A DNA stretch of 64,000 nt, from NCBI GenBank assembly GCA_001695595.3, contig MBPM02000032.1, positions 434,001 through 498,000 of the forward strand, given 5' to 3'. Source of the DNA: Plasmopara viticola (Eukaryota > Oomycota > Peronosporomycetes > Peronosporales > Peronosporaceae). Below the pieces are notes generated by a model. The model made no database searches and was not told where the DNA came from. It worked only from the letters and a program-made list of their open reading frames with translations. A program made the position numbers and the translations under genes. Shown here piece by piece: positions 33,433 through 44,703 of the stretch (its first letter is position 1; every line of letters begins with the position of its first letter).

Positions 33433-33959
33433 GCTTAGGAGTTGCCTCTATTGACACTTGTGTGCGAGTTGTTGCAGGTTTAGCATTGAAAGACTAAAGA
33501 GATTAATGACTCGATGAATAAAACGGGTTGACATGACGTATGACAGGAACAGTAGAGCGAAACGCGTGATCAGAGCAAATTCAACTTCCAGAATAATGAT
33601 CATCACTCTAAAATTCGCCACTTGTACGTTAGTGAGGATGCTATGTGTGTGCTGCTCAATGGTACACGGTTTGCAGCTTGAATCTCTCTTCAAAGTCCAT
33701 AAAAGGTCATTGTGCACATATAGAGCCGTTTTCCGCGCTGGCAAGACAAGGGGATTGCAACGAGGCCACTGTTTCATCGTCGTTGTCTAGCTTTATACAT
33801 TATAGCTGCTATAGATCGGCTATAAAAGTCTTTTGTAATCTGATTTCTAAGTGTAAGTATGCCATAATGATGAATAGGTAATTAACTGTACGGACGAAGA
33901 TTTAGAAGAGCCAAATAATTTATTAATTTATAAAGCCTGATCATTACGATTAGTTAGCA
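33433..33959. other. Effector 3' flank and spacer
   Basis: The first 110 bp (GTTGTTGCAGGTTTAGC..., GACATGACGTATGACAGG) match the 3' flank of the effector at 59385. 33600-33720 resembles 11310-11400 and 46270-46380. No gene. Confidence 0.5.
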
Positions 33960-34200
33960 CTACGGTTGTAGTGTCTGGAATTGTTATGGCACTTTACGAC
34001 CTCAAGCGCATCGCGAGAAATGGCAAAGGCAGTGCGAGCATTATCTCCAGTGACCATCGACACTTCTAGGCCCAATTGCTAGAGTTTTATAAGCGTACGG
34101 ATCGAATCCTTGCGTGAGGCATCCGCCACTCCAAACACTGCTCTGAATTCGTCATCAATGCCCATATAAAATTTTTAATTTTCTCATCCTGACTTGAGGG
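33960..34200 (-). pseudogene. P1B-type copper ATPase fragment (hinge region)
   Basis: The reverse strand reads FGVADASRKDSIRTLIKL, a stop, then QLGLEVSMVTGDNARTAFA and an ISRDALEV segment. This is the end of the P-domain of a heavy-metal P1B ATPase, including the MVTGDN motif that precedes the hinge, with GIDDEFRAV just before. In the cell such proteins pump copper across membranes. Only about 75 residues remain and a stop interrupts them. A different, earlier part of the same kind of protein lies at 41990-42900 on the opposite strand. Confidence 0.8.
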
Positions 34201-34725
34201 CGGCTCGATTCTTAAGATTGGTGCAGTGGCCTGACTTTTCGATGCAGAGGAGAAGGGCTACGGGACTCACCCACAGCCAGGCACCGCCACAAATTACCTG
34301 TTTTGCTCTCTGGCCAAAAATTTACGAAGAAGAGGACTTTTTATATCAATGCAAGCAATTGTGCTGAGCAGTATGCTCATTTGCGTTGCGCGCCGTAAGG
34401 GCCAGACATCTATGAGCGGCACTTCGTTCATAAAATATATTGCTTGAATGCGACCTTACAGCGGCTATGCGCGTGGGTCTAACACCGGATCTAATATCCT
34501 TTACTCGTGACCATCAGAATCCTGTGGCTTTACACAATGTCCTTTAAGACTTTTTTGCGTTGTCTTCACCACAAATCAGTTGGAAAAAATATTTTGGGTA
34601 GAGAACGCTTTGCAGAGGCAGAGGCCATTAAGAAGCTTTACTGTCGAGCCCCACACGCATGCACTAAGCTTTTTCTAGCACTAAGAGCTAACAGCTGTTC
34701 AACCTTTTTTTGCAACTGAGTCTCG
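34201..34725 (+). repeat. Diverged forward module fragment
   Basis: 34240-34500 resembles 3555-3830 (GGGACTCACCCACAGCCAGG, then GCCTTACGG/GCGACCTTACAGCGG-type segments and TGCGCGTGGGTCTAAC). No gene seen. Confidence 0.5.
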
Positions 34726-35040
34726 TATTGTATTGTATTGTATTACGTTATCGCGTTGCCAAGTTATGCACGTGCTAGGCTCTATGGCTAGTCCACGGCA
34801 TAGAGTGGTGTCCGCATACGTCGGGTCTCGTTCGGCGGGCAGTGCAGCCAGCACCGAGGCCGTGAGGGTCTTCCATTATTTTGTGTAGTTCTGACTTGGT
34901 AAGAGCCCAGGTGGCGCCCGGTGCTGGAGACCGTCGCGTCGAGGGTGAGACTCGTTAGAGACCTGCAGATGCCCGAGAGCACCTGCCCGAAGCGCGCGAG
35001 CATTTAGCTCCCGCGCTTGGAAGGAGGGCGTCACCCCAAC
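34726..35040 (-). mobile_element. SINE-like retroelement, copy 2
   Basis: Reverse-strand copy ending in TATTG repeats (34726-34745), with the full body up to the GGTTGGGGTGACGCC start (reverse strand). A short direct repeat CGTAT (34724-34728 and 35041-35045) may be what is left of the target duplication. Nearly identical to the copies at 36994 and 38445. Confidence 0.82.
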
Positions 35041-35045
35041 CGTAT

Positions 35046-36505
35046 CGTTCATTTTACTATAAGATTTTTTTTGGTCTGTGGGGCGTCCAGCAAATTCTAC
35101 TATTTTATGGGTGCGGGTTGGCAGGTCAATCACACTTTTTGAGCGTCTTATCATCAACTGCCTTATGTTGTATCTTATGGATATCGAGCTAGGTATCTCC
35201 CGGTGTCGGGTCGAGCGACTAACTTCTTGAACTCAGGGTCGTCCCAAGGCTCATGAAGAGGGCTGTGTCGATCAACATCAGCTTCAAAAATGAATATAAT
35301 TCGGACCTCCAATCTACCGATGAGAAAGCGATATTTGTCAACGCTTTTTATTATGATACACCTTATTGCGTGTTATGCGTTAAGATTTCTAAATACTGGA
35401 TCTCAATACGAAGTATGCCACTGAATTGCCATGAAGCTTGCTTAAGTGCTACTCGGCTTGCTTCTAGCATAAATTTTGCGAGTCAGAATTTCATCTTGAC
35501 AGTACAGTAAAAGCGCTATTCGCGCAAATTGCCAATGGGTTGAGCTCCGGAACGACAGATACGAATATCAATCGTGACGAAGACAAGTGTTCAAAGCAAT
35601 TCTTTTGAGCAGCTGCACTTAGGCGACCAAACAGTGCTCGCACTCGCTACTTGTCATTAGTAAAATAGAAGATGAAATAGCCTAATTTTCTTTATGTAAA
35701 TCATCTGAGAAGACCTCTTACACAGCAGTACTTGCCGCGGACCCATCAAGAAGAAATTCTCCACTTGCACTAATTGGCACATTAATCACTGATTAATACT
35801 GCGATTGCGGTGTAGTATCCCATTTTAGTAGGCTGACGACCAAGTAATAACGGTCGAAACCCAGGTTAACCCCCCCAAAAAGCTTTCGTCGTGGGTATAT
35901 GTCATGCGGAATATAGTCGGTCAAAGACCGATGCATTCGGGCCGTTAATTTTTGATGCGTCTAGAGCTACAAATTTCTTATCGAGCAGAGCACTGCATAG
36001 CGTCGCTGGCTAAGCATATCAGTACGATGAAGCTGAAACAATTACGACACGACGGTTCTTTTTAGAAGCATTAGTCCTGTAAATGAAAAGTCATCAACGA
36101 AGATGCTTATTGAGCGTCCGAGGCCGTCTAGTTTTGAAAATGAGATTCTTAACTAGACTTTAATGACAATAGCGCTCGGCTATATTGAAACGTCGGTACA
36201 CTTCAAAGGCGTAAAAAATCCTCGTCGCTTTGACATGACTTTTGATAGGGACTTCAGTCTGTCGATTCTGGTCTGTGTATTCGAGTGCAGCACATTAGAT
36301 TTAGTAAAAACAAATAAGTCTCGACATTTGAGAAATTATGCATGGATAAAATAGCTCATAAGAAGTACCACATGATTGGGAGAAAAAGAAACCAATTCAC
36401 AATTACTGTCTATAGTTTTGACGTTCCTGTCACAAGTCATTAAAGCGACGAGGCTTTATCAAGTCATAAAAAAAAAAAAGTTGCGAAGGTAGGCAACTCT
36501 TAGGC
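35046..36505. other. Spacer with diverged module pieces
   Basis: 35330-35370 resembles 3970-4010, and 35905-36010 resembles 10030-10120. No gene supported. 36360-36505 is the 3' flank of the reverse-strand effector relic. Confidence 0.45.
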
Positions 36506-36979
36506 TTACGCGGTTGCCAATTTCTTCGCCAAATGCTTTCCATACTTTGTCGTTGCGGACTTGATAATAACTTTAATCTCGTTTGCATTGTAGACGCTTT
36601 GGATAACTTCATTCAGAGTCACGTCCTTCTTTGCCTTTCCCCGATCCAATTTCGCATACCGCATCCATACTTTCATCTCGGGCTGATCGAGAAGACCTTT
36701 TGGAGTATTATTCAGCCTTAAAGACGTGAAAACAACCTTTGGGCCCACCTCCTTATTTAAGCAGACGTTTCGCAATTGTGTTCGGAGTTCTGTTGCGAGC
36801 GCTTTTGTTTTTGTTGACTGTTTTGACGCAATTAGTAGCAAAGACAGCCTTGCGTCATCAAAGGTGAAATAGAGCTGTTTGAAGAGCGTCGTCGGTGTAC
36901 CAGGACTGAACTTGCGGGCATAAGTGTTCCACAGATTTAACGTAGGGCCCGTCAGCAGCCTCGGCTTGTGCTTGTCAAC

Positions 36980-37335
36980 TTGATCCGCTTTGTATTGTAT
37001 TGTATTGTATTACGTTATCGCGTTGCCAAGTTATACACGTGCTAGGCTCAGTCTAGCTAGTCCACGGCATAGAGTGGTGTCCGCATACGTCGGGTCTCGT
37101 TCGGCGGGCAGTGCAGCCAGCACCGAGGCCGTGAGGGTCTTCCATTATTTTGTGTAGTTCTGACTTGGTAAGAGCCCAGGTGGCGCCCTGGTGCTGGAGA
37201 CCGTCGCGTTGAGGGTGAGACTCGTTAGAGACCTGCAGATGCCCGAGAGCACCTGCCCGAAGCACGCGGGCATTTAGCCCCCGCGCTTGAAGGAGGGCGT
37301 CACCCCAACCTTTTCCGAAAATTGATCCGCTTTGT
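36980..37335. repeat. 14-bp target duplication around the SINE-like element
   Basis: TTGATCCGCTTTGT occurs at 36980-36993 and again at 37322-37335, bracketing the element exactly. Confidence 0.9.
36994..37321 (-). mobile_element. SINE-like retroelement, copy 3 (reference copy)
   Basis: A 328-bp reverse-strand element. Its 5' end is TTTTCGGAAAAGGTTGGGG and its 3' end is ACGTAATACAATACAATACA. It is bracketed by a 14-bp direct repeat, as expected for LINE-type target-primed insertion. The 3' half (36994-37150) is shared with the LINE-derived element at 58791; the 5' half is not. I find no clear tRNA A/B box pair. Confidence 0.9.
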
Positions 37336-37970
37336 CCTTCTTTAATTGCAAACGTTCGTAAAGTCTGTCTGCTCTGATATTTTTCTGTCTCCATTGCTAC
37401 ATTTGCTCCATCTGCAGTGTCGTGCCAATCGCTTGCGTCGACTTGTCTGCATCTCGTGTTGCCTGTTCCAGCATGATCGCGACTTGATAATCCCCGTATT
37501 GGTCCTTCAACTTGGTCAAAGTCGATACTCTCTTCAATGGTTACTTTAAATTGTAGCTATCAATGTACTTGACCCAAGCATGAATTTGGGTTTCGACAAA
37601 ATGTCCGTGTTGCCTTGATCGAGCTTGAGCTCGCTGTAATTAACTTGTGGATCCGCATTTCTCACCCACCACCAAGCTACTCTAAGCTTTAAAAGCGAGT
37701 CATTATCTTTCTTTCGCAACGCTTGCATGCTTTTGGTCAGCAAATTGGCCACATTATCCCCCCAGATGATACCATCCACCCTCTCTTCGTCTCTTGCGTT
37801 CGGCAAGTCCGAGAGGAGAGTACCGGGTCGATTCGTAGTGGATGAAAAGGTCCCTGAGTGTGCGGGGGACGCAGTCGCATTCGCAGAAGCCTCGGCTTTT
37901 GATACAAGGAAGAAGACTAGTAAGGGTGCTCGAGCAACGCTGAAGAGACGCATCGATAAACCTGCTGGCG

Positions 37971-37984
37971 GATTGAATAATGAA
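37971..37984 (-). promoter_or_regulatory. Initiator-like core promoter
   Basis: Reverse strand TTCATTATTCAATC, about 18-20 bases before the ATG at 37953. It is the same string as before the gene at 32413. Confidence 0.55.
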
Positions 37985-38444
37985 AAGGGAGGGCGAGTGG
38001 ATTGTTTTTTTTAACGTTCGCGCATCAATGATTAAAAAGGGTCGGTTCGGAAGCCATAAAGAGGTAACACAAACGCTGCGGGGACTGATCTGCTCTGTAG
38101 TGCCGGTTCAGCAACCATGTTGACGTCTGCACGACGATTTGTGGCTTGGCTACAAACACAATAGGTTTCAACTCTGGCACTTAGACTTAATTCCTGCGTA
38201 CCGCGTATACGGCTTAAGCATTGGCTAGTATTGATCATCTTCACTTTGATACATCAAGACCGATGAAGATAACCAGCTGCAGTGTACTAAGTAGTATCAA
38301 TAGTTTTGTTTTGGCACCTACAGCGCTCCACGTGACAATTTTTCACATTTAATACGTTTAGCTGTTTGAATTTTTGTTTAACTCTGACATAATTCCATAG
38401 GTTTGAATTACTCTTTTATGACATTGCTTATATTTTCACTATTC
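37985..38444. other. Effector upstream region
   Basis: Upstream of the reverse-strand effector at 37953. It shares 38140-38360 with 31320-31500 of the other reverse-strand relic. Reverse strand TCTTCATCGGTCTTGATG at 38252-38270 is the variant of the conserved upstream element, about 305 bp before the ATG. No gene. Confidence 0.5.
38252..38270 (-). promoter_or_regulatory. Conserved upstream element (variant)
   Basis: Reverse strand TTCATCGGTCTTGA, a variant of CTTTATCGGTCTGGA, at the usual distance (about 305 bp) before the ATG at 37953. Confidence 0.38.
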
Positions 38445-38774
38445 TTCGGAAAAGGTTGGGGTGACGCCCTTCTTTCAAGCGCGGGGGCTAAATGCTCGCG
38501 CGCTATGGGCAGGTGCTCTCGGGCATCTGCAGGTCTCTAACGAGTCTCACCCTCGACGCGACGGTCTCCAGCACCAGGGGCCACCTGGGCTCTTACCAAG
38601 TCAGAGCTAAACTAAATAATGGAAGACCCTCACGACCTCGGTGCTGGCTGCAATGCCCGCCGAACGAGACCCGTCGTATGCGGACACCACTCTATGCCGT
38701 GGACTAGCTAGACTGAGCCTAGCATGTGTATAACTTGGCAACGCGATAACGTAATACATTACATTACATTATAC
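38445..38774 (+). mobile_element. SINE-like retroelement, copy 4
   Basis: Forward-strand copy, from TTCGGAAAAGGTTGGGG to a tail of ATTAC repeats (38751-38774). It keeps the full body. No clear target duplication is visible. It lies 490 bp upstream of the effector relic that another copy disrupts. Confidence 0.85.
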
Positions 38775-39399
38775 GTGATCACTCTTAATTTCTCACCAAC
38801 CTTTATGATAACAGAGATAAAGTATCGTAAGCTATCATTAAACAACTCAAGTACAATTCCAATTCTTGGCCTACCGGCTTCAAGTTTGTTTTATAAGTAA
38901 ACTCTTCGTAAGCTTTTCTACCGACATGAACATAGCTATCGATTCTCAAGGGGATAGCAGATGAATTGACGATGATTAAAAAACGCACAATTTTTCTTTT
39001 GCACTCTTGACATTGCCATTATTCAAGTTTTCACGCAAAATTAAAAAAAGTCTTGCGACTTTCGTACGATCACGAAAAATGTCTTATCGATGCTGGTGTC
39101 TACTTCAAGATGTTTAATGCAACATATGTGTTGAGACCGATATTGAGCAGTCTGATGGTTATCCAACAAACTTGCTTCTTACAAATTTTCGTCCGTGCTA
39201 CCACAAAATTTCATTGTAAACATTTAAGCATCTTATGTCATCATGACAATTTTAAATAATCGCATTCATAACCGGTTGACCATGAGCTTTGTATAGTGTT
39301 TGTGGATCAGGCGCTCTTAAACCCAATCAATAGCAACAACAGTGAGTGAAGCAAGACAACGATTCTGATACAGTGGCTTTGTTGCAAACCTTTTTATCT
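38775..39399. other. AT-rich spacer, nothing recognised
   Basis: Shares a few stretches with 31580-31700 (CGTACGATCACG, TGCTGGTGTC), so it is probably an old copy of the same spacer. No gene. Confidence 0.4.
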
Positions 39400-41880
39400 T
39401 GACAGCGCGGATGAATGACCGGCTATATCTGTACCTTATGACGTTCTGATGATCTGAGAAAGTATAAAAATTGTTAGACTAACCACAAACCGTGTGCTAT
39501 TGCGCACTACATGCATGGCTACTACCTAACATGCAAGTGGTGCATTTCGAATTGATCGATTTTCGACTTTGGCGATGGGTCTGGCCGTTCTTTGTGTATT
39601 AAAATTTGATCTTTGGCACGATTGGTAAGAGCTGATGGAATAAAATGTAGTAAGCTTTTCAAATAACGTCAGTACATTCACCTTGAAGGCCTGCGGATGC
39701 GTTCGATAGCTCTAAGAACATAACAAATTACTTCCGGACCAAGACACACCGAGTGTCGACCATGGTCAAAGGGACGTCACTCTTGCATGTGAGAAGCTGA
39801 CTATATGCAACAAGTAGGTCGCGCGCACTGTACATTGTACATCCTACATTTTTGTTTCCCATGACGACTTTTTTAAACGCGCCGGTGCCAGGATAAAATT
39901 CATCCTTAGCTTACTATAAGCGCCCAAGATGTGCCACATGCTTTAAGGCTTTTTTGCCGCAAACTATCTACGTGGTATAAGAAAAAGTGCTCGTTCGAAT
40001 TATCTTCTTCTCGTAATTTGCACGGATGCTTACGTTGATGCGTACGCACTTACTATTGAACAACTTTTCGCGCTGTACCGATTAGTGAACGCTTCTTGCT
40101 TTATTGTCGTCTTTAGCCATTCTACTTGCGATGACCCAACTGTTCTCTGCCGTGCTACACCGTATTTGTTTTTTAGAACAATTCATGTCATAGTGCTACT
40201 ATCAGTAACACTGATGAAGGGGCTCATAAGACAGTACTTTATCAGATATGATACGAATCAGATGAGTTCCTTTTAAGTAAGTTCCTTCTTTGTGTCTTTA
40301 AGCAAATGAAAGTAAGAAGCTGGCATCAATAAAAGTGAGAAGATGGTATCTTGTATGGGTCGAAAAATGACCACTTTGGCGATGCCATGGATCGTATAAG
40401 CTCTTACAGCTTCGCCATAAATATCTTGTCCATCTCCAGTAGATGATTGATCTGTGCAATAGAAATGAGGCTTATTGTGCCTTTAAGCCTTGCCGATCTC
40501 TTTGTTTGATAGATCAAAGCACCATTGACTTCAACGTCGTCTTTAGACCCTTCTGTCTCGTACAAGACATCTGCGCTGCTTAATATGCTTTGTGCGTTGC
40601 TGTCTTCTTTCTTATATGATCGATGCTACCATGAAAAATTCATCGTGTCGACCATATTGTACCGACATGCTGGCGTTTAGCGTACAGCAACGATACGCCC
40701 AGTCAAGAATGCTTTTTAACTGTAGATGCTTCATAAAAATCAGTGCACTAAATGTCACGATCTTTAATCGACTTCATCTCGCGTGACATACAGTAGATAT
40801 TGATCACGGCAGGCACTTCTTGATAGCTTCGTGCACAAGGTAAGAGCTTCGCTTTCGATAAAGTCAGCCATACCCCGCACAGTCGACGCCTAATGCAAGG
40901 TAGCTCAAAGTATAATGTGCAAATTTGTGTGCACCAGTAAGACTTTCTTAGTGTATTGGCTAAAAGTGTTTTAAGTCACTTAGGGTATGCAGCAAGTGCA
41001 AGCTTTTTAGATCATTTATCACTTCTTTACATGTCCATCCATGTGCAGCAATAGACGCTATCTCATACTGTCTAAGCTTAGAGTAGCCTACGTCACCTAT
41101 GGCATGGGGCGAGTTCTTTGTAAAATAGCAGCTTTGTGCCATTCTCACGCTTAGCTCAAAAGCATCGCTTGAATCCCTTGTCCTCGTCGCCATTGTTGAT
41201 CATCTCTGTATTTTAAATACTAGCTACATTGACCATTTCAGCCAAAAGTATTTCTGCCTTCCAGTCAAGGTGTCGCCATGTATACGCTTATGCGCAAAGC
41301 GGACGGCACACAACCCAACTTTTCGGCGCCATACCTCGTATATAGGTCAAAGATCAGCCTAATAGCTTTCAGCGCTATCAGCTTAAAGAGGCTTAGAGCT
41401 ACATAGTTTGGTCTTCTATGTCAGAGATCATTGTATTTGTCTTTAAGCAAACAGTAATATCATTATTCCAACAGATTTATCGAGCACCAACACATAAATA
41501 ATATATTTCGACGGTGTGTGTGTTACAGTAATTTGATCAATACCCATGTTTAAGTTCTCGGACAGTCTCAAGCTCAAAAATAGCATCCTCTCCCTCGTGC
41601 TCGATCACCCACGAGGCCGGACCAATACGAAGTTAAAATGACCCGCAACATGCCGGTATGCTGTTCTCATCTTTACGAAGGCTTTGCCATGTCAGTGCGA
41701 GACTTAAGCTGGCAACGGAAGCTTGCTTTTATTCGTGAAAATTTGTTTGCGCAAAAAGGGCTACAATATTTTTGTCGATTTGGCGTATTGGTTGTATTGG
41801 TTGTCAATGTCAAAGCGACTCTAAGCTGTCTGCCCTGTTTTGGGTCGCACGATACTCAACTTGCTTAGCAGGAACTTAGA
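39400..41880 (-). repeat. Inverted module copy D
   Basis: The reverse complement aligns with about 9000-11300 and hence with copy C in the same direction. 39725-39800 matches 17490-17560, 40640-40690 matches the reverse of 10140-10180, and 41215-41290 matches 18880-18960. The order continues at 43150-43500 after the ATPase relic. No gene is supported. Confidence 0.6.
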
Positions 41881-41989
41881 CCGAAAAACAGTACTAAAGT
41901 TTATTAGCAAGTCTACTTGTCTGGCTTAGTAGGTTGATTTGAATAAATCGGTACTATTAATTTTCAGTGCTGATGGAAATTTTCTTTGA

Positions 41990-42900
41990 AATAACAGATG
42001 TTCTAATCGAATTGGTCCAGCCTCCCAGCCATGGAGTCGTTGTGTACGGCGAAAATCGGGTCGACGAGTCGATGCTAATGTATAGATAGATACGTTAAGA
42101 AAAGTTGTAGGTGATCGAATGCTTGGAGCGGCAGTGAATTTGGCTGGGTCGTTTCACATGAAAAGTACCGGTGGGGACAACGATACGGCGCTGAGTGCGA
42201 TAGTCTATCTCGTAAAAGACGGGCAGACATCAAAAGCGCCAATCTAAGTCTATGCAAATTGTGTTGTCTTCATTTTTGTCCTAGTAGAGCTAGAGCTCTC
42301 CATTTTTGGCGGTTACGGTATGGTGCGTTTTTATATGTTCCAAAAAATTGGATTCCTTTAGGCGGAAGTACGTTTGTGTTTGTGTTTAACGTTGGAATTG
42401 CAGCATTTGTTGTGGCTTGCCCGTGTGCGCTGGTGCTGGCCACGCCTACTGCTTAATTGAGCATGGTGTACTAATTGAAGGTAAAGAGCCACTTTAGGCT
42501 GCGCACGATGTCAACGCAATTTTGTTTAAAAAGCCAGATGTTACTACTGTATGGTGACGGATTCAGTGATTTTCACTAACAAACTTATCACAGAAGAGCT
42601 TAGTATTCTAGCCGGATCGGCAAATTTGACAGTGGGCACCCACTAATAAAAGCGACCATCGGTTGCGGAAAGCATTTTTTGCTTGCAAGACCTCTGAGCG
42701 CTCTCTGTATAATTTATCAGCGCGCTTTTAAGAAACTTTACTTTTTTTATGCATAGATACATTCACTTGGTCCCAGTGTACCGCGTCAACCCGGTCAGTC
42801 AGATTTTCGCGGAGTTTCTGGACGAGGCATTGCATGCGTGATGGGGAGCATAACATCGCAATTGACAATAGACAGTGGATGGTTTATATCGGCACGAAGC
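41990..42900 (+). pseudogene. P1B-type copper ATPase relic (A-domain to P-domain)
   Basis: Recognisable in order, in shifting frames: ELVQPPSHGVVVYGENRVDE (actuator domain, but the TGES loop reads MYR-stop), then MLGAAVNLAGSFHMK-like sequence. Next is a membrane segment with the ion-binding CPC in VVACPCALVLATPTA (42412-42456). After HGVLIEG, the phosphorylation site DKTGT is lost (LFKKPDV). Then comes the P1B marker GHPL (about 42630-42640) and FRGVSGRGIACVM (about 42805-42845). Such proteins pump Cu+ across membranes. Many stops and frameshifts make it a dead copy. Flanked by pieces of the inverted module. Confidence 0.9.
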
Positions 42901-44049
42901 GTTTGACAAGCATTGTACTCCAGTAGGCCAGAGTGACGTTTCAAAAGGCTTTGACCATGATGTTATCATTGGCTTCGGAGCGGTAGACAAGATCGTTCGC
43001 TACAGTCGTATGTCGCATTTGTCGTCAATGACGCTAATCACTTCCTTCCTGTTAGAATTGACGCCTCTGAAACCGAATCCCTTTTGGTGTTTTTGTATGG
43101 AACGTATCGCATGGCAAGCAAGTCTGACGTCAAGTCTTATTTTTTGACGGTGATAAGGTTGATTGACAAAAACTTTGTTAGCTAGAGGCTTCTTTACAAC
43201 CCAGCGGACTAAAGTCAGGCGAGTGCTCGGCAAAGCTCACCCGACACTTCTCGTCATACCTTTCGCCCAATGATGGAGGCACTTGTGGACAACCGAGTGA
43301 AAAATATGATAGGCGTGCATTTTCTTCTGAGGTAGAAAAGAGAATCCCCCATAGCCTTCTTTGTTCAGGTAAAACACTGGTAAACAAACTTCGGAAAAGC
43401 GCAGTTGCTCAAAGCCAGCCGCCTGCCAAACAGCAGTTGGGCTCTGATGAGTCGCTACGTGGGCGTACTCGAAAATCAGATACTTTTCTGATAGAAATCG
43501 CTATTTGTGCTCATTGTGGAGTGTGAGGGGAAATACAAGGAACAACAGCTGGATGATTATGGGCAGCAATTTGATCAATCTCCCAGATTGGATTTCGTAA
43601 GGTAAGATAGATATCAAAGAATAAACCAAACCTATCGTGTTTTTCATTCCACTAAATATAAGCAAAATCGATGGGCTGCCACTTTGAGTCGGGCTAAGCA
43701 CTGATTATGCGACTGATATTGCTAAGTATGCTGTCAATAAAGCTTGATCTCCTCGACGGTCGCTATCGGTCTGACAGAAAAGTACTGATCATCATCGGGC
43801 GATGCTTGGACTGTGTTTGTACTATATAGCTTTGAAAATAAAGATTGTGGTACGCTCAATTTGTTGTCTTAAGTACACCGGCTCGTAGCGAGGCCAAAGA
43901 ATCTCCGAATCCATAAATAGACGACGGCATGCTTCCTGTACCAACACTACAAACTAGAATAAAGCTTGTCACGCAGCGTTTACCACCTGGTCAGATAAAT
44001 GGCACCACTGCCTGCGATTTACAGTCCATAACTCGACCGGCAACTTTAG
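42901..44049. other. Spacer with inverted module end and effector upstream region
   Basis: 43150-43500 is an inverted copy of the module part at 8080-8460 (TGGAGGCACTTGTGGACAACCG and so on). 43600-43800 is effector upstream sequence with GCTATCGGTCTGACAG at 43762-43777, a variant of the conserved element. No gene. Confidence 0.5.
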
Positions 44050-44300
44050 AATTCGCCTTCGCAGTTCTTCTATATAACTAGACCTCTTTATCGGAATAGC
44101 CGACACTTGTGCAAATGGAACTGCATCGGCCGCAGCGCTAAAATCTTTTTAATAACTAAAAAAACTATATAGTACCTCATCTCGCACTCGTCGCATGCAG
44201 GAGACAAAGAGAAAGCTGATGGCCTCAAAGCTTCTGGCTGAAAAACATTTGCCAGCTTTTTTTCAAAGTATAAGCAGGTGTCGTGGAAAAACAGTGTCAA
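44050..44300 (+). pseudogene. Effector N-terminal relic
   Basis: Encodes LDLFIGIADTCANGTASAAA, a family signal-peptide end (compare FLLAKADASANATAS), then two stops. Then MQETKRKLMASKLLAEKHL keeps the shape of the DEER region (DEER to ETKR) in another frame. Similarity stops near 44280. The start codon is not clear. Dead fragment. Confidence 0.65.
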
Positions 44301-44552
44301 AGGTTTCTGTTCTCAGAGAGCATGGTGTGCCATTACTGCATTGTTACACCAACATGTCAGTTCGCCGATGCCGAACCAGTTACGACACAACAAGTCTCAT
44401 CGGAAGCATCAATCCCTTTCAAAAACACCAGCACAAGATGCTTAACGAAAAGCTCAGAGCATCCCATATTAAACAGAAGTGTCTTTAATAGGCGGTAAAG
44501 TTAATAGCGTTATTTTGAAGATGACACCGGTACGATTTAGAGCACCGATGAC
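44301..44552. other. Short spacer
   Basis: Contains ACCAACATGTCAGTTCGCCG, like the module segment at 10160-10190. No gene. Confidence 0.4.
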
Positions 44553-44556
44553 CGTA

Positions 44557-44680
44557 ATTAGTGCAGTCCACCCTATTTCTCAACCTCCCATTTTTAGTCG
44601 CTTACAGGTATTAGTGTGGACCACACTATTAATGAACTCGCACTAATTAGCTTGGAGAAATAGTATAGACCGCACTAATT
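44557..44680. mobile_element. MITE-like palindromic element
   Basis: AATTAGTGCAGTCCACCCTA (with TTTCTC following) at 44557-44582 is an inverted repeat of GGAGAAATAGTATAGACCGC (with ACTAATT following) at 44654-44680. The interior holds another arm pair (ATTAGTGTGG and CCACACTATTAAT) around 44610-44632. Size about 124 bp. It could be a small non-autonomous DNA element or a hairpin end of the neighbouring transposon. Confidence 0.5.
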
Positions 44681-44703
44681 CTGAATACGGAGAATTAGTG
44701 CGG
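44667..44703. repeat. Perfect 13-bp hairpin
   Basis: CCGCACTAATTCT, an 8-base loop GAATACGG, then AGAATTAGTGCGG. It overlaps the end of the palindromic element and the start of the transposon TIR. Confidence 0.8.

Larger units (their letters stand above)
36506..37953 (-). pseudogene. WY effector pseudogene interrupted by a SINE-like element
   Basis: Reverse-strand gene. The first 135 residues are open: signal peptide MRLFSVARAPLLVFFLVSKA, EASANATAS, RPGTLLSDLPNARDEER and the start of WY module 1 (VAWWWVRNADP). A frameshift at about 37580, a stop at about 37555 and another (GEQM then TAG) follow. The coding sequence is then split at ..KDKADQ / VDKHKPRLLTG by the SINE-like element at 36994-37321 with its 14-bp duplication. 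The last 111 residues (36506-36841) are open: LLDQPEMKVWMRYAK, VTLNEVIQ and YGKHLAKKLATA. Without the insertion it would have normal family length. Confidence 0.9.

Noticed and set aside
38445..38774. SINE-like element as a tRNA-derived SINE
   Set aside because: No clear A box and B box at tRNA spacing was found in the 5' half, so a tRNA origin is not claimed.
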